Shown piece after piece: positions 1 to 8,483 of a DNA stretch of 64,000 nt. The notes beneath the pieces were generated by a model. The model was not told where the DNA came from, ran no database searches, and saw only the letters and a list, made by a program, of their open reading frames with translations. A program made the translations under genes and the position numbers. Origin of the DNA: Sinomonas notoginsengisoli (GTDB taxonomy: Bacteria > Actinomycetota > Actinomycetes > Actinomycetales > Micrococcaceae); contig NZ_JAIZDP010000008.1 in the NCBI RefSeq assembly GCF_021554725.1, positions 1-64,000 on the forward strand. Direction: 5' to 3'. Each line of letters begins with the position of its first letter. The first letter of the stretch is position 1.

Positions 1-522
1 GGTCTCCGGGTTCCCCAAGCGCAGGGACTCCGTGCCGATCCGGAAGTCCGCCGCGTAGGCCAGCTCCGCCCCACCGCCCAGCGCGAACCCCTCCAGCGCC
101 GCGACCACCGGCATCGGCAGGCGCGCGATCCGGTCGAACACGCCCGAGTTGATCCCCGCGAGCGCATCGTCCCGGCGCCGGGCACGCAGCTGGGCGATGT
201 CCGCCCCCGAGGCGAAGACCCCCTTCGCCCCCGGCGCCTCCCCGGCGGGGGTGCCCGAGAGGATCAGCACCTTCGGATACTGCTCGAGGTGCGCGCAGAC
301 CGCGTGCAGCTCGTCCACCATGGACTGGTCGATCGCGTTGCGCACCTCGGGCCGGTCCAGCCGCGCGTGCAGCCGATCCCCCCGCTCCTGGACCACCAAC
401 GTCCCGAAACCCGACGCGTCAAGGCGCGGCCCGCCGTCGTCCGTCTTAGCGGAGGGCGCGGACGACGCCGCGGCCTCTCCCGCCGCCGTGGCCTCCCCTG
501 AGGCGGTACTCGTCTCCGTCAT
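1..522 (-). CDS. enoyl-CoA hydratase/isomerase family protein (partial, 3' end outside window)
   Basis: This crotonase-fold protein probably hydrates a 2-enoyl-CoA. It runs off the left edge, so only the first 174 codons are seen. After a roughly 30-residue Ala/Ser-rich head come the RLDRPEVRNAID block, the oxyanion-hole stretch GVFASGADI and the ALGGGAELA segment, which is the usual crotonase order. Its ATG shares one base with the stop of the upstream thiolase (TGATG), so the two are translationally coupled and probably act in one acyl-CoA degradation route such as phenylacetate or a similar acid. The exact substrate cannot be read from the sequence. Confidence 0.85.
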   Translation of the reverse strand, partial: MTETSTASGEATAAGEAAASSAPSAKTDDGGPRLDASGFGTLVVQERGDRLHARLDRPEVRNAIDQSMVDELHAVCAHLEQYPKVLILSGTPAGEAPGAKGVFASGADIAQLRARRRDDALAGINSGVFDRIARLPMPVVAALEGFALGGGAELAYAADFRIGTESLRLGNPET

Positions 523-1748
523 CAGACTCCCTCAATGAGGAGGGCGGTGCCCTGGCCGACGCCCACGCACATCGTGGCCAGTCCGAGCTTGCGGGCCGGC
601 CCGGTCAGCTCGCGGTCCATGCGGCCCAGCAGGGTGACGACCAGGCGGGAGCCCGAGGAGCCGAGCGGGTGGCCGAGGGCAATAGCGCCGCCGTCGTTGT
701 TGACGATGTCCGCCTCGAGCTTGAGCTCGCGCATCACCGCGAGGGACTGGGACGCGAACGCCTCGTTCAGCTCCACAGCGCCGAGGTCCGCCACGGACAC
801 GCCCTGCCGCTCGAGGACCTTGCGGGTCGCCGGGACCGGGCCCATGCCCATGATCTCGGGGGCGATACCGGCCGAGGCACCGTCGAGAATGCGGGCGCGA
901 GGGGTGAGGCCGAAGCGCTCGATCGCGGCCTCGGAGGCCACGACGATCGCGGAGGCGCCGTCGTTGAGGGAGGAGGCGTTGCCCGCGGTGACCACGGAGC
1001 CGCCCTTGACCACCGGGCGCAGCTTCGCGAGCACGTCCATCGTGGTGCCCGCGCGCGGGCCCTCGTCCGTGTCGACGATCGTCTGGGCGCCTTTGCGGCC
1101 GGTGACGGTCACGGGGACAATCTCGTCCTTGAGCCGGCCGGCCTCGATCGCGGCGATGGCCTTCTCATGGGAGCGGACCGCGAAGGCGTCACAGTCCTCG
1201 CGCGAGGTGTCGAAGACGCGGGCGACTTCCTCGGCCGTCTCCGGCATGGAGTACGTGGCCTTGCCGTCGCGGGAGAGCTCGCCGGAGAGGAAGTTGGGGT
1301 TGGTGAAGCGCCAACCGATCGACGTGTCGAACACCGCTCCGGGCATGGCGAAGGCCTTGTCCGGCTTCTCCATGACCCAGGGGGCGCGGCTCATGGACTC
1401 GACGCCGCCGGCCACCACGAGGTCCGCAGCGCCGGCCTTGACCATGTGCGAGGCCATAATGATCGCCGAGAGGCCCGAGGCGCACAGCCGGTTCACGGTG
1501 ATGCCCGGGACAGCATCCGGGTACCCGGCGAGCAGCCACGCCATGCGGGCCACGTTCCGGTTCTCCTCGCCCGCGCCGTTCGCGTTGCCCAGGATCACTT
1601 CCTCGACCGCGGCCGGGTCGATTCCGGCACGCTCCACGGCCGCACGGACCGTCAGCGCCGCGAGATCGTCCGGACGCACCGAGGACAGCGCCCCGCCGTA
1701 CCGACCCACCGGGGTCCGGGCCCCGCCGACCAGAAACGCCTCAGCCAT
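522..1748 (-). CDS. acetyl-CoA C-acyltransferase (thiolase, PaaJ/PcaF type)
   Basis: A 408-residue thiolase that cleaves a 3-oxoacyl-CoA with CoA. The nucleophilic Cys is near residue 89 (NRLCASG). The GHPLGSSG histidine is near 360 and the second catalytic Cys near 394 (CVGVGQGTALLIE). The N-terminal RTPVGRYGGALSSVRPDDL resembles the PaaJ/PcaF subfamily. I chose the start at 1748 over the longer frame because AAGGGAG lies just upstream and the protein then begins in the conserved region. It is followed with a one-base overlap by an enoyl-CoA hydratase and preceded by a possible TetR-type operator. Thiolase identity is firm; the pathway is inferred. Confidence 0.9.
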   Translation of the reverse strand: MAEAFLVGGARTPVGRYGGALSSVRPDDLAALTVRAAVERAGIDPAAVEEVILGNANGAGEENRNVARMAWLLAGYPDAVPGITVNRLCASGLSAIIMASHMVKAGAADLVVAGGVESMSRAPWVMEKPDKAFAMPGAVFDTSIGWRFTNPNFLSGELSRDGKATYSMPETAEEVARVFDTSREDCDAFAVRSHEKAIAAIEAGRLKDEIVPVTVTGRKGAQTIVDTDEGPRAGTTMDVLAKLRPVVKGGSVVTAGNASSLNDGASAIVVASEAAIERFGLTPRARILDGASAGIAPEIMGMGPVPATRKVLERQGVSVADLGAVELNEAFASQSLAVMRELKLEADIVNNDGGAIALGHPLGSSGSRLVVTLLGRMDRELTGPARKLGLATMCVGVGQGTALLIEGV

Positions 1749-1814
1749 GTGCACTCCCTTATGCTCTGTTCCGCGCTGGATCCGGCCGGCAGAGGGCACA
1801 GAATCCCACAATAG

Positions 1815-1830
1815 TTACCGACCGTTCGTT
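1815..1830. promoter_or_regulatory. possible TetR/PaaR-type operator upstream of the thiolase operon
   Basis: The sequence TTACCGACCGTTCGTT has the ACCG-N-CG-TTCG layout of TetR-family operators that control acyl-CoA catabolic genes in actinobacteria (family knowledge). It lies 67 bases upstream of the thiolase start, next to TATAGA on the minus strand. No regulator gene is in view, so the assignment is tentative. The rest of 1749-1922 shows nothing else clear. Confidence 0.4.
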
Positions 1831-1922
1831 CTATAAAGATTCTCACCCCGTCCCCGCGTGGTCAACCTTGTGTCGACGGGTGGGCCGGAACCTGCGGGGT
1901 ACGGCGTTCGTTCACATCGGTG

Positions 1923-2657
1923 ATGCTCCGATCATCCTCCTTCTCGCCTGCCCGGCCACGGCGCTTCGACCGCTACACGTCCGCGGACGCACTCGCCGTC
2001 GTGCTGTACCTCGGTCTGCCCTTGGCTCTGGTCTTCCTGCCAGTCGACCGGCTCGCGTGGCTCACGAGGGACCCGCTGCTGGGCTCGTACCTGCTGAATC
2101 TCGTGCTGTACGCTGCGGTGTTCGTCGCGGCAATCGTGGCCGCGCGGCGATACGTGGTCCGAGACGCGCGGATCCTCGCGACCCGGCCGTTGTTCACGCT
2201 AGGTATCCTGCCGCTCCTGCTCGTGGCCATGCTCATCGTCACGGCGATCGTGGTGGCCCTCTCCGGCGGAGTCCAGATCTCGGTGAACCAGTCCGGCCTG
2301 GAGGACATGACCGCGCACGTGCCGTGGTGGCTCACGGCCCCGCTCCTGGTGCTTGTGGGGCCGTTCGTCGAGGAGTACATCTTCCGGCACCTCATGATCG
2401 GCAAGCTCAGCCAGTACCTAAACCGGTGGGCGTGCTACGCGGCATCGGTGGTACTGTTCGCATCGCTGCACATCGCGGGCCGAGAGGCCATTACGGTCCA
2501 GGCACTCGCGCCCTATCTGGGGCTGGGCTTCGTGCTCGTGTTCGCGTATGCCTGGACGGCCAACAACCTGATGTTCAGCTACTCCCTGCACGCCCTAAAG
2601 AACCTGCTGTCCGTGGTGCTCATGTATACGGTGGACATCAGTTCGCTGACTTCCTAG
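1923..2657 (+). CDS. CPBP family intramembrane metalloprotease
   Basis: A 244-residue multi-pass membrane protein of the CPBP (CAAX protease/bacteriocin-processing) family. The three signature motifs are in order: EEYIFR in the VEEYIFRHLM segment, FASLH about 30 residues later, and a late HALKN motif. These supply the expected catalytic Glu and metal-binding His residues. Several hydrophobic helices flank them. A GTG directly before the ATG could also start translation. It is followed after six bases by a YceI gene and may be cotranscribed with it. The substrate is unknown. Confidence 0.85.
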   Translation: MLRSSSFSPARPRRFDRYTSADALAVVLYLGLPLALVFLPVDRLAWLTRDPLLGSYLLNLVLYAAVFVAAIVAARRYVVRDARILATRPLFTLGILPLLLVAMLIVTAIVVALSGGVQISVNQSGLEDMTAHVPWWLTAPLLVLVGPFVEEYIFRHLMIGKLSQYLNRWACYAASVVLFASLHIAGREAITVQALAPYLGLGFVLVFAYAWTANNLMFSYSLHALKNLLSVVLMYTVDISSLTS

Positions 2658-2663
2658 GAATCC

Positions 2664-3350
2664 TTGAGCAAGCGCATCCTCCTCGTCCCGCTCGGCATTG
2701 TGGTGACGGTGATCCTTGCCGTCGTGATCGGTGGCCCGATCATCGCCTCCGCGATCCGGCCCCAGCAGGTGGACCCCTTCACCATCACCGGCGTCGCTTC
2801 CTCGGGAAGCACGACGCCGCGCCCCGCCGGCGCGGACAACGGCGTCTGGGCGGTGGGCAGCGGATCGCAGGCTGGATACCGGGTCAACGAGGTGCTCAAC
2901 GGGGAAGCCCTGACCGTGGTGGGCCGTACCGAGCGGGTCGCCGGATCGGCCACCGTCGCGGACGGGAAGCTGACGGCCGCGAGCGTCGTGGTCGAGGCGG
3001 GGAGCATCGCCACGGACAATTCTGGCCGGGACAACTACTTCCGCTTCACCGTGATTTCCGCGGGCAAGTACCCGCAGGCCACCTTCATCCTCGACTCGCC
3101 TGTTGCCCTCCCCGAGATCGGCGGGGCGCCGGTGGCGGTGACGATGCCCGGCACTCTGGCCTTCGCCGGCGAGAAGAGGGTGGTCGCTGCAGAGATGAAG
3201 GTGGTGCGCGACGGCGATCGCATCGCTGCCGCCGGGTCAGTCCCCATCGCCGTCAAGGACTTCGGGATCGATCCGCCGAACCTCGGCTTCGTCAAGGTCG
3301 AGGACCACGCGACAGTCGAGTTCCGGGTCAATCTGGATCACAAGCCTTAG
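2664..3350 (+). CDS. YceI family protein with N-terminal membrane anchor
   Basis: A 228-residue protein starting at TTG with one N-terminal transmembrane helix (residues about 5-27) and an extracytoplasmic YceI-like lipocalin domain. YceI landmarks include the GRTERVAGSATV region, ATFILDSPVALP and the late FGIDPPNLGFVKVEDHATVEF. YceI proteins bind isoprenoid-type lipids; what this one binds is unknown. The TTG start is supported by the membrane segment that follows and by AGGAA just upstream, though the spacing is short. It ends shortly before a large inverted-repeat cluster. Confidence 0.8.
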   Translation: MSKRILLVPLGIVVTVILAVVIGGPIIASAIRPQQVDPFTITGVASSGSTTPRPAGADNGVWAVGSGSQAGYRVNEVLNGEALTVVGRTERVAGSATVADGKLTAASVVVEAGSIATDNSGRDNYFRFTVISAGKYPQATFILDSPVALPEIGGAPVAVTMPGTLAFAGEKRVVAAEMKVVRDGDRIAAAGSVPIAVKDFGIDPPNLGFVKVEDHATVEFRVNLDHKP

Positions 3351-3365
3351 GCCCGGGCTGATGGC

Positions 3366-3455
3366 TTGAGGGGTCACTTCCGGGTTGAGGGGTCATATCC
3401 GTGACCACTCAGCACAGGGAAGTGACCCCTCATCCTTGGGAAGTGACCCCTCAAC
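3366..3455. repeat. two forward and two inverted copies of a GGGAAGTGACCCCTCAA element
   Basis: Two copies of TTGAGGGGTCA-N2-TCC (3366-3381 and 3385-3400) are followed by two inverted copies (3417-3432 and 3438-3455). The outer pair is a perfect 16-bp inverted repeat. The cluster sits between convergent genes (YceI and ABC-F), so it could fold into a bidirectional terminator or cruciform. The same core recurs as direct repeats at 8390-8453. Confidence 0.85.
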
Positions 3456-3465
3456 CGTCGGGGGG

Positions 3466-5217
3466 TCAGTGGTGGGCGTGGAGGTGTCCGCTGCCGGAGC
3501 CGACCGGCTCGAGCGCGAGCCGCCGCCCGCCGTCGAACGCGGCCGAGAACCACCGGGCCAGCGCCCGGTCGTGGCTCGCGACCACCAGCGTTCCCCGATA
3601 GCGCGTCAGCGCCTCCTCCAGCTCCCCCACGAGCAGCGGCGCGAGGTGGTTGGTCGGCTCGTCGAGCAGGAGCAGCTCGGGCCGGCCCGCGAGGATCCGT
3701 GCCAGCGCAAGGCGCCGGTACTGGCCCGCAGAGAGCGAGCCTACGGGCACGAAGAAGTCCTGCACCCGGAACAGTCCCGTGTGCATGAGCCGCTCGGCGT
3801 GGTCGTCAAGGTCGCCGGGCAGCCCGGCCGCGTACGCGGCGAGGAGGCGGACGTGCGGGTCAGCCGGCGCGGGGAGTTCTTGCGGGAGGAGTGCCGCCGC
3901 CGGTCCCGGCTCCATTGCGCTCCGGTGAGCCGCCACGCCCGCGATGAGCCCCAGGAGCGTGGTCTTCCCCGCACCGTTGGGACCCGTGACAAGCAGCCTC
4001 TCCCCAGGCACCAGCTCAAGCTCCAAGGGCCCGAGCCGGCCCGGCACTCCGGGGCAGGCCAATGCCACGCGCGCGCCCGACTCGACCTCGAACGCGGCCG
4101 CGAGGTGCAGAGGGCGCGGCGGGGGCAGCACAGGATCGGCCTCGAGGCGCCGAAGCCGCTCGCGCGCCGAACGAATCTGGCTCTCGACAGCCCCCGAGAC
4201 CCGCTGGCCGAGGTAGTTGTACCCGGACTTGTCGCCGTCCGTCCTGCGCCCGTACGCCACGCGGTCTGTGACGTCGGCGGCCTTGCCGCGCTCGCGCTCC
4301 TTCGCCTCGACCCACGCGGCGTAACGGCGCGCCCAGTCCCGCCGCTCCCGCGCCTTCTCAGCGCGGTACCCCGCGTAGCCGGCGCCGTAGCGTCGCACGG
4401 AACGGGTGTCGCCGTCGACCTCGAGGATCACCCGGGCGAACCGGTCGAGGAAGTCACGGTCGTGGGAAACAGCCACGACGATCCCGGGCCGGGCGGCGAC
4501 CTCCGCCTCGAGCCATGCGAGCGCAGCGGCATCGAGATGGTTGGTGGGCTCGTCGAGGAGCAGGATCGGCGCTGGATCCGCGAGCGCGAGGGCCAGCGCG
4601 ACGCGCTCCGCCTCGCCGCCCGAGAGGCTGCCGAGCGTGCGGTCCTTGCCCTCCCGCGCCAGATGGCCCACGCCGAGCCGCTCAAGGGCGATCGCGGCGG
4701 CGACCTCCGCACGGACGACGGCGTTCCCCGCCTCTGAGGGGTCGGCCTCCTCGCCGCTGGGCTCGCCGCGGTCGGCGGCCTCCGCTTCCGCGGCCCGCTC
4801 AGCAGCCGTGGTGAGGAGCGCGCCCAGGGTGGCAGCGGCGTCGAGCGTCTGGGCTAGGCGCGACGTGCGGCCGTGGACGGCGACTGTCCCCGAGTCGGGG
4901 CGTTCATGGCCGGCGAGGAGCCGCAGGAGCGTGGACTTTCCGGCCCCGTTTTCGCCCACCACCGCAATCCGCTCGCCGTGGGCGATCGCCAGATTCACAC
5001 GATCCAGGAGGAGTCGGTCGCCGTATCCATGGCTCACCTCCGTGACGGAGATGTGGACGGACCGGCGGCGCGTGGCGCGGCCGGGCTCGCCCAGCTCGGG
5101 GCGGCTGCGCTGGAATCGGTTCAGGGGTGCATGCATGGCTGGACTCGCTTGGGCGGCGGGCAGGGTGCGCCCGGGCGGACGGGGATCGGGGAAGCGGTCA
5201 GCGGAGCATGCCTTCAA
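3466..5217 (-). CDS. ABC-F family ATP-binding cassette protein
   Basis: A 583-residue protein with two ATP-binding cassettes and no membrane domain, the layout of ABC-F translation factors or antibiotic ribosome-protection proteins. Cassette one has GENGAGKST, LSGGEAERVALA and LLLDEPTNHLD. Cassette two has GPNGAGKTT, LSAGQYRRLALA and LLLDEPTNHLA. An Arg/Lys/Glu-rich linker joins them. The first 27 residues look unlike the family, so the ATG at 5136 may be the true start. Whether it protects ribosomes from a drug or has a housekeeping role cannot be decided from the sequence. Confidence 0.9.
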   Translation of the reverse strand: MKACSADRFPDPRPPGRTLPAAQASPAMHAPLNRFQRSRPELGEPGRATRRRSVHISVTEVSHGYGDRLLLDRVNLAIAHGERIAVVGENGAGKSTLLRLLAGHERPDSGTVAVHGRTSRLAQTLDAAATLGALLTTAAERAAEAEAADRGEPSGEEADPSEAGNAVVRAEVAAAIALERLGVGHLAREGKDRTLGSLSGGEAERVALALALADPAPILLLDEPTNHLDAAALAWLEAEVAARPGIVVAVSHDRDFLDRFARVILEVDGDTRSVRRYGAGYAGYRAEKARERRDWARRYAAWVEAKERERGKAADVTDRVAYGRRTDGDKSGYNYLGQRVSGAVESQIRSARERLRRLEADPVLPPPRPLHLAAAFEVESGARVALACPGVPGRLGPLELELVPGERLLVTGPNGAGKTTLLGLIAGVAAHRSAMEPGPAAALLPQELPAPADPHVRLLAAYAAGLPGDLDDHAERLMHTGLFRVQDFFVPVGSLSAGQYRRLALARILAGRPELLLLDEPTNHLAPLLVGELEEALTRYRGTLVVASHDRALARWFSAAFDGGRRLALEPVGSGSGHLHAHH

Positions 5218-5321
5218 GGGTGGCGGCGGCCATACCCGGTGTCAAGGCCAGCCGGACACTGCGGACACTTGCTGTCCGCTTCCGCCTTCCGCCCGCGGCG
5301 CGGCGACCCTAGCGTGGTGCC

Positions 5322-5759
5322 ATGGCATACAGATTCCAGGTCGTCATCGACAGCCGCGACCCGCACGCTCAGGCCGACTGGTGGGCGGAGACCCTCGGCT
5401 GGACGGTGGAGCCGAGCGACGAGGACTTCATCCGCCGCATGGTCACCGACGGCTACGCGACCGAGGACGAGACCATCACGCACAACGGGGTGCTCGTCTG
5501 GGCAAGCGCGCAGGCCATCTGCCCGCCCGACGAGGTGGGCCGGAAGGACCGCCAGCGCTTCCTCTTCCAGACCGTGCCCGAGGGCAAGACCGTCAAGAAC
5601 CGCGTGCACTGGGACGTCCGGCTCGACGGCGACGACAAAGACAAGGTCCGCTCCGCGCTCGAGGCCCGCGGCGCGGCATTCCTGTGGGAGGCCAGCGAGG
5701 GGCCGCACAGCTGGTACACGATGGCGGACCCTGAGGGCAACGAGTTCTGCATCTCGTGA
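5322..5759 (+). CDS. VOC (glyoxalase-like) family protein
   Basis: A 145-residue protein of the vicinal-oxygen-chelate fold, with the opening strand RFQVVIDSRDPHAQADWWAETLGW and the closing MADPEGNEFCIS typical of glyoxalase-like domains found singly in actinobacteria. The substrate and any metal are unknown. A TAGCGT box at 5310-5315 lies six bases before the ATG, so the mRNA is probably leaderless. Confidence 0.85.
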   Translation: MAYRFQVVIDSRDPHAQADWWAETLGWTVEPSDEDFIRRMVTDGYATEDETITHNGVLVWASAQAICPPDEVGRKDRQRFLFQTVPEGKTVKNRVHWDVRLDGDDKDKVRSALEARGAAFLWEASEGPHSWYTMADPEGNEFCIS

Positions 5760-5776
5760 CCGGCTAGGCTCCCCTT

Positions 5777-5803
5777 GTGCGCACTCTGGGGACCTCACCG
5801 TGA
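5777..5803 (+). CDS. putative 8-residue leader ORF coupled to the YhhN gene
   Basis: GTG at 5777 lies six bases after TAGGCT (5765-5770), the leaderless arrangement seen repeatedly in this window. It encodes MRTLGTSP, and its TGA overlaps the GTG start of the YhhN gene (GTGA). The GGGGA ribosome-binding site for that gene lies inside the mini-ORF. The translation is a prediction only. Confidence 0.4.
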   Translation: MRTLGTSP

Positions 5804-6435
5804 CGCCGCTCGTCGGGGCGCTCGCCACACTCGCGGCCCTCGCCGCGCTGATCGACTGGCGGGCGACGGCGCGTGGTGCCGACCGTGTCCAGCACCGCAC
5901 CAAGCCTGCCCCGATGGTCCTGCTGATCGCCGCCGCGGCAGCGGTGCAGCCGTGGCACGGGTGGACTCAGGTGCTGCTGCTCGCTGCCTTCGCGGCGTCC
6001 CTCGCCGGTGACGTCCTGCTACTGCCGGGCCGCCCGCTCGCGCCGGGCCTCGCGGCGTTCCTGGTCGCGCATGTGTTCTTCGTCGCCGCCTTCGTCACCG
6101 GCGCCTCGTCCGTGGCCGGAACGCTGTTCGCCGCCGCGCTGCTCGCCGTCGTGCTGCCGCTCGCCGCACCGCCGCTGCTGCGGGCGGTCCATGACACGGA
6201 CCCGCGGCTGTCCGTGCCGGTGGCGATCTACGTCGCGGCACTCGCGGCCCTCGTGCTCGCCGCCGGGACGACCGGCTCGCTGTGGGCGCTCGTCGGGGCG
6301 GCACTGTTCCTCGCCTCGGACCTGCTGCTCGGCTGGCGCGCGTTCGTGCGCCCCGTCCTCAAGGACTGGCACGTCATGGCGGCGTACCACGGCGCGCAAT
6401 TCGCGATCCTCGGGTGGGCCGCCGCGATTCAGTAG
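5800..6435 (+). CDS. YhhN family membrane protein (lysoplasmalogenase-like)
   Basis: A 211-residue multi-helix membrane protein of the YhhN/TMEM86 family. The conserved YhhN features are the early KPAPMVLLI, the [13 protein letters not shown] segment, the late [15 protein letters not shown] and the ending [17 protein letters not shown]. Members hydrolyse lysoplasmalogen vinyl ethers in animals; the bacterial role is less clear. The start is GTG with GGGGA eight bases upstream, overlapping a mini-ORF. Its stop overlaps the stop of the convergent lactate dehydrogenase gene by seven bases. Confidence 0.8.
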   Translation: MTPLVGALATLAALAALIDWRATARGADRVQHRTKPAPMVLLIAAAAAVQPWHGWTQVLLLAAFAASLAGDVLLLPGRPLAPGLAAFLVAHVFFVAAFVTGASSVAGTLFAAALLAVVLPLAAPPLLRAVHDTDPRLSVPVAIYVAALAALVLAAGTTGSLWALVGAALFLASDLLLGWRAFVRPVLKDWHVMAAYHGAQFAILGWAAAIQ

Positions 6436-7382
6436 CCCAATGACTGCGCGGCAGCCCGCAGCGCGTCGGCCGAGCGCACGAGCCGCGCCCGCTCGCCGTC
6501 GTCCATGGGCACCTCGAGGACGCGCCGCACGCCCCCGGCGCCCACCACGGAGGGCAGGCTCAGCGCGACGCCGTCAATCCCGCACTGACCGGTGAGTACG
6601 GTCGAGACGGGCAGCACCGTATCCTCGCGGCCCAGCACCGCCTCGACGATGCGCGCGGCGGAGAGCCCAATCGCATAGTTGGTGGCACCCTTGCCCGCGA
6701 TCACCTTGTACGCCGCGGTCCGGACCTCGTGCGCGAGTTCCTCGAGCGAATCCGGTGTGAAGGCCGGCACGCCGTCGTCGTCGGTCCAGTCGCGCAGCGG
6801 GACGCCGCCAATCGTCGCGCACGCCCACAGCGGGAACTCGGTGTCCCCATGCTCGCCCACAATGTAGGCGTGCACCGACCCGCGGGACACGCCGGCACGC
6901 TCGCCCAGGAGCCAGCGCAGCCGCGATGTGTCCAAGACGGTCCCGGACGCGAAGACCCGCCCGGCCGGCAGGCCCGAGACCTGCTGGGCCGCCACCGTGA
7001 GGACGTCGCACGGATTGGTCACGAGGACATACACGGCGTCGGGGGCGTGGGTGAGGAGCGTGGGGAGGAGGTCCTCGAGGATGCGCGCGTTCGTGCCGGC
7101 GAGCTCGAGGCGCGTCTGTCCGGGCTTCTGCTTCGCGCCGGCGGTGACCACGACGACGTCGGCGCCCACCGCGAGCGCGGGATCGGCGCCGCCGCTGATG
7201 CTCGACGCCCCGGTGAACTGCGTGCCGTGGGCCAGGTCGAGGATTTCCGCCTCGACCTTGGGCGCGTCAATGTCGTAGAGCACCACCTCCCGGGCCGATC
7301 CGCGGATGAGCGCCGCGTACGCCGTCGAGCTCCCCACCGCCCCGGCCCCGACCACCACGAGCCTTCCTGCGTGCGCCGCCAT
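6429..7382 (-). CDS. ldh: L-lactate dehydrogenase
   Basis: A 317-residue NAD-dependent L-lactate dehydrogenase interconverting pyruvate and lactate. The Rossmann GAGAVG lies near residues 12-17. The mobile loop [13 protein letters not shown] carries substrate Arg91, Asn123 is in VTNPCD, and the catalytic His178 is in GEHGDTE. Gln in the QKPGQTR loop favours lactate over malate specificity. A TAGTCT box at 7389-7394 lies six bases upstream of the ATG, implying a leaderless mRNA, and it overlaps the -10 box of the divergent menB gene. Confidence 0.93.
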   Translation of the reverse strand: MAAHAGRLVVVGAGAVGSSTAYAALIRGSAREVVLYDIDAPKVEAEILDLAHGTQFTGASSISGGADPALAVGADVVVVTAGAKQKPGQTRLELAGTNARILEDLLPTLLTHAPDAVYVLVTNPCDVLTVAAQQVSGLPAGRVFASGTVLDTSRLRWLLGERAGVSRGSVHAYIVGEHGDTEFPLWACATIGGVPLRDWTDDDGVPAFTPDSLEELAHEVRTAAYKVIAGKGATNYAIGLSAARIVEAVLGREDTVLPVSTVLTGQCGIDGVALSLPSVVGAGGVRRVLEVPMDDGERARLVRSADALRAAAQSLGY

Positions 7383-7388
7383 GGGCCC

Positions 7389-7398
7389 AGACTAGACT
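7389..7398. promoter_or_regulatory. overlapping divergent -10 boxes of ldh and menB
   Basis: The 23-bp gap between ldh and menB contains AGACTAGACT. Read leftward it gives TAGTCT (7394-7389), six bases before the ldh ATG. Read rightward it gives TAGACT (7393-7398), seven bases before the menB GTG. The two boxes share two bases, so the promoters should be mutually exclusive at any instant. Confidence 0.65.
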
Positions 7399-7405
7399 CT
7401 TTCCA

Positions 7406-8377
7406 GTGACCACCACTGCGTCGGGTGAACAGCCCCTCCTGCCCGAGAAAGTCTCCGACACCTTCGACCCGAGCCGCTGGCGTGCCGTCGAGGGGTTCGA
7501 CTTCGAGGACCTGACCTACCACCGGCAGGTCGAGCGTGAGGCGAGCGGCGCCGTCATGCGCGACCTGGCCACGGTGCGCATCGCCTTCAACCGGCCCGAG
7601 GTGCGCAACGCGTTCCGCCCCGGCACCGTGGACGAGCTCTACCGCGCGCTGGACCACGCGCGCATGACGCCGGACGTCGCGACCGTGCTCCTGACCGGCA
7701 ACGGGCCCTCGCCCAAGGACGGCGGCTACGCCTTCTGCTCCGGCGGCGACCAGCGCATCCGCGGCCGCGAGGGCTACAAGTACGCCTCGGGAGATACTGC
7801 CGAGACGATCGATCCCGCCCGGGCCGGCCGCCTGCACATCCTCGAGGTCCAGCGGCTGATGCGCACCATGCCGAAGGTGGTCATCGCGGTGGTGAACGGG
7901 TGGGCCGCGGGCGGCGGGCATTCGCTGCACGTGGTCTCCGATCTCACGATCGCCTCCCGCCAGCACGGGAAGTTCAAGCAGACCGATGCGACGGTCGGCT
8001 CGTTCGACGCTGGCTACGGCTCGGCCCTGCTGGCCCGCCAGATCGGGCAGAAGAACGCGCGCGCCATCTTCTTCCTGGCCCGCGAGTACTCCGCCGAGGA
8101 CATGGTCGCTATGGGCGCTGTCAACGAGGCCGTCGACCATGCCAGGCTCGAGGAGGTGGCGCTTGAGTACGCCGCGGACATCGCCCGGCAGTCCCCCCAG
8201 GCGATCCGCATGCTCAAATTCGCGTTCAACCTCGCCGATGACGGGCTCGCAGGCCAGCAGGTCTTCGCCGGGGAGGCCACGCGGCTCGCGTACATGACCG
8301 ACGAGGCCGTGGAGGGGCGGGACGCGTTCCTGCAAAAGCGCGATCCGGACTGGAGCCCGTTCCCGTACTACTTCTGA
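7406..8377 (+). CDS. menB: 1,4-dihydroxy-2-naphthoyl-CoA synthase
   Basis: A 323-residue crotonase-fold enzyme that closes the ring of o-succinylbenzoyl-CoA in menaquinone synthesis. The MenB hallmarks are present: RPEVRNAFRPGTVDEL, the CSGGDQRIRG stretch, GWAAGGGHSLH for the oxyanion hole, TDATVGSFDAGYGS, and the family's characteristic ending DWSPFPYYF. The start is GTG with a TAGACT box seven bases upstream, so the mRNA is probably leaderless. menE and menA follow on the same strand. Confidence 0.95.
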   Translation: MTTTASGEQPLLPEKVSDTFDPSRWRAVEGFDFEDLTYHRQVEREASGAVMRDLATVRIAFNRPEVRNAFRPGTVDELYRALDHARMTPDVATVLLTGNGPSPKDGGYAFCSGGDQRIRGREGYKYASGDTAETIDPARAGRLHILEVQRLMRTMPKVVIAVVNGWAAGGGHSLHVVSDLTIASRQHGKFKQTDATVGSFDAGYGSALLARQIGQKNARAIFFLAREYSAEDMVAMGAVNEAVDHARLEEVALEYAADIARQSPQAIRMLKFAFNLADDGLAGQQVFAGEATRLAYMTDEAVEGRDAFLQKRDPDWSPFPYYF

Positions 8378-8389
8378 CCCTTGGCGGCC

Positions 8390-8453
8390 GGGATGTGACC
8401 CCTCAACGCAGGGATATGACCCCTCAACGCAGGGATGTGACCCCGCAACGGCA
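8390..8453 (+). repeat. three 21-bp direct repeats (GGGATGTGACCCCTCAAC core)
   Basis: Units begin at 8390, 8411 and 8432. The first two are nearly identical, with a single GTG/ATA-type change; the third has CCCCGCAAC. A degenerate fourth trace follows at 8461. The array lies in the menB-menE gap and shares its core with the inverted cluster at 3366-3455. It could be a regulator-binding array or a REP-like element. Confidence 0.85.
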
Positions 8454-8483
8454 CGCCAGAGACCCCGCAACGAGAGGTGCCCC

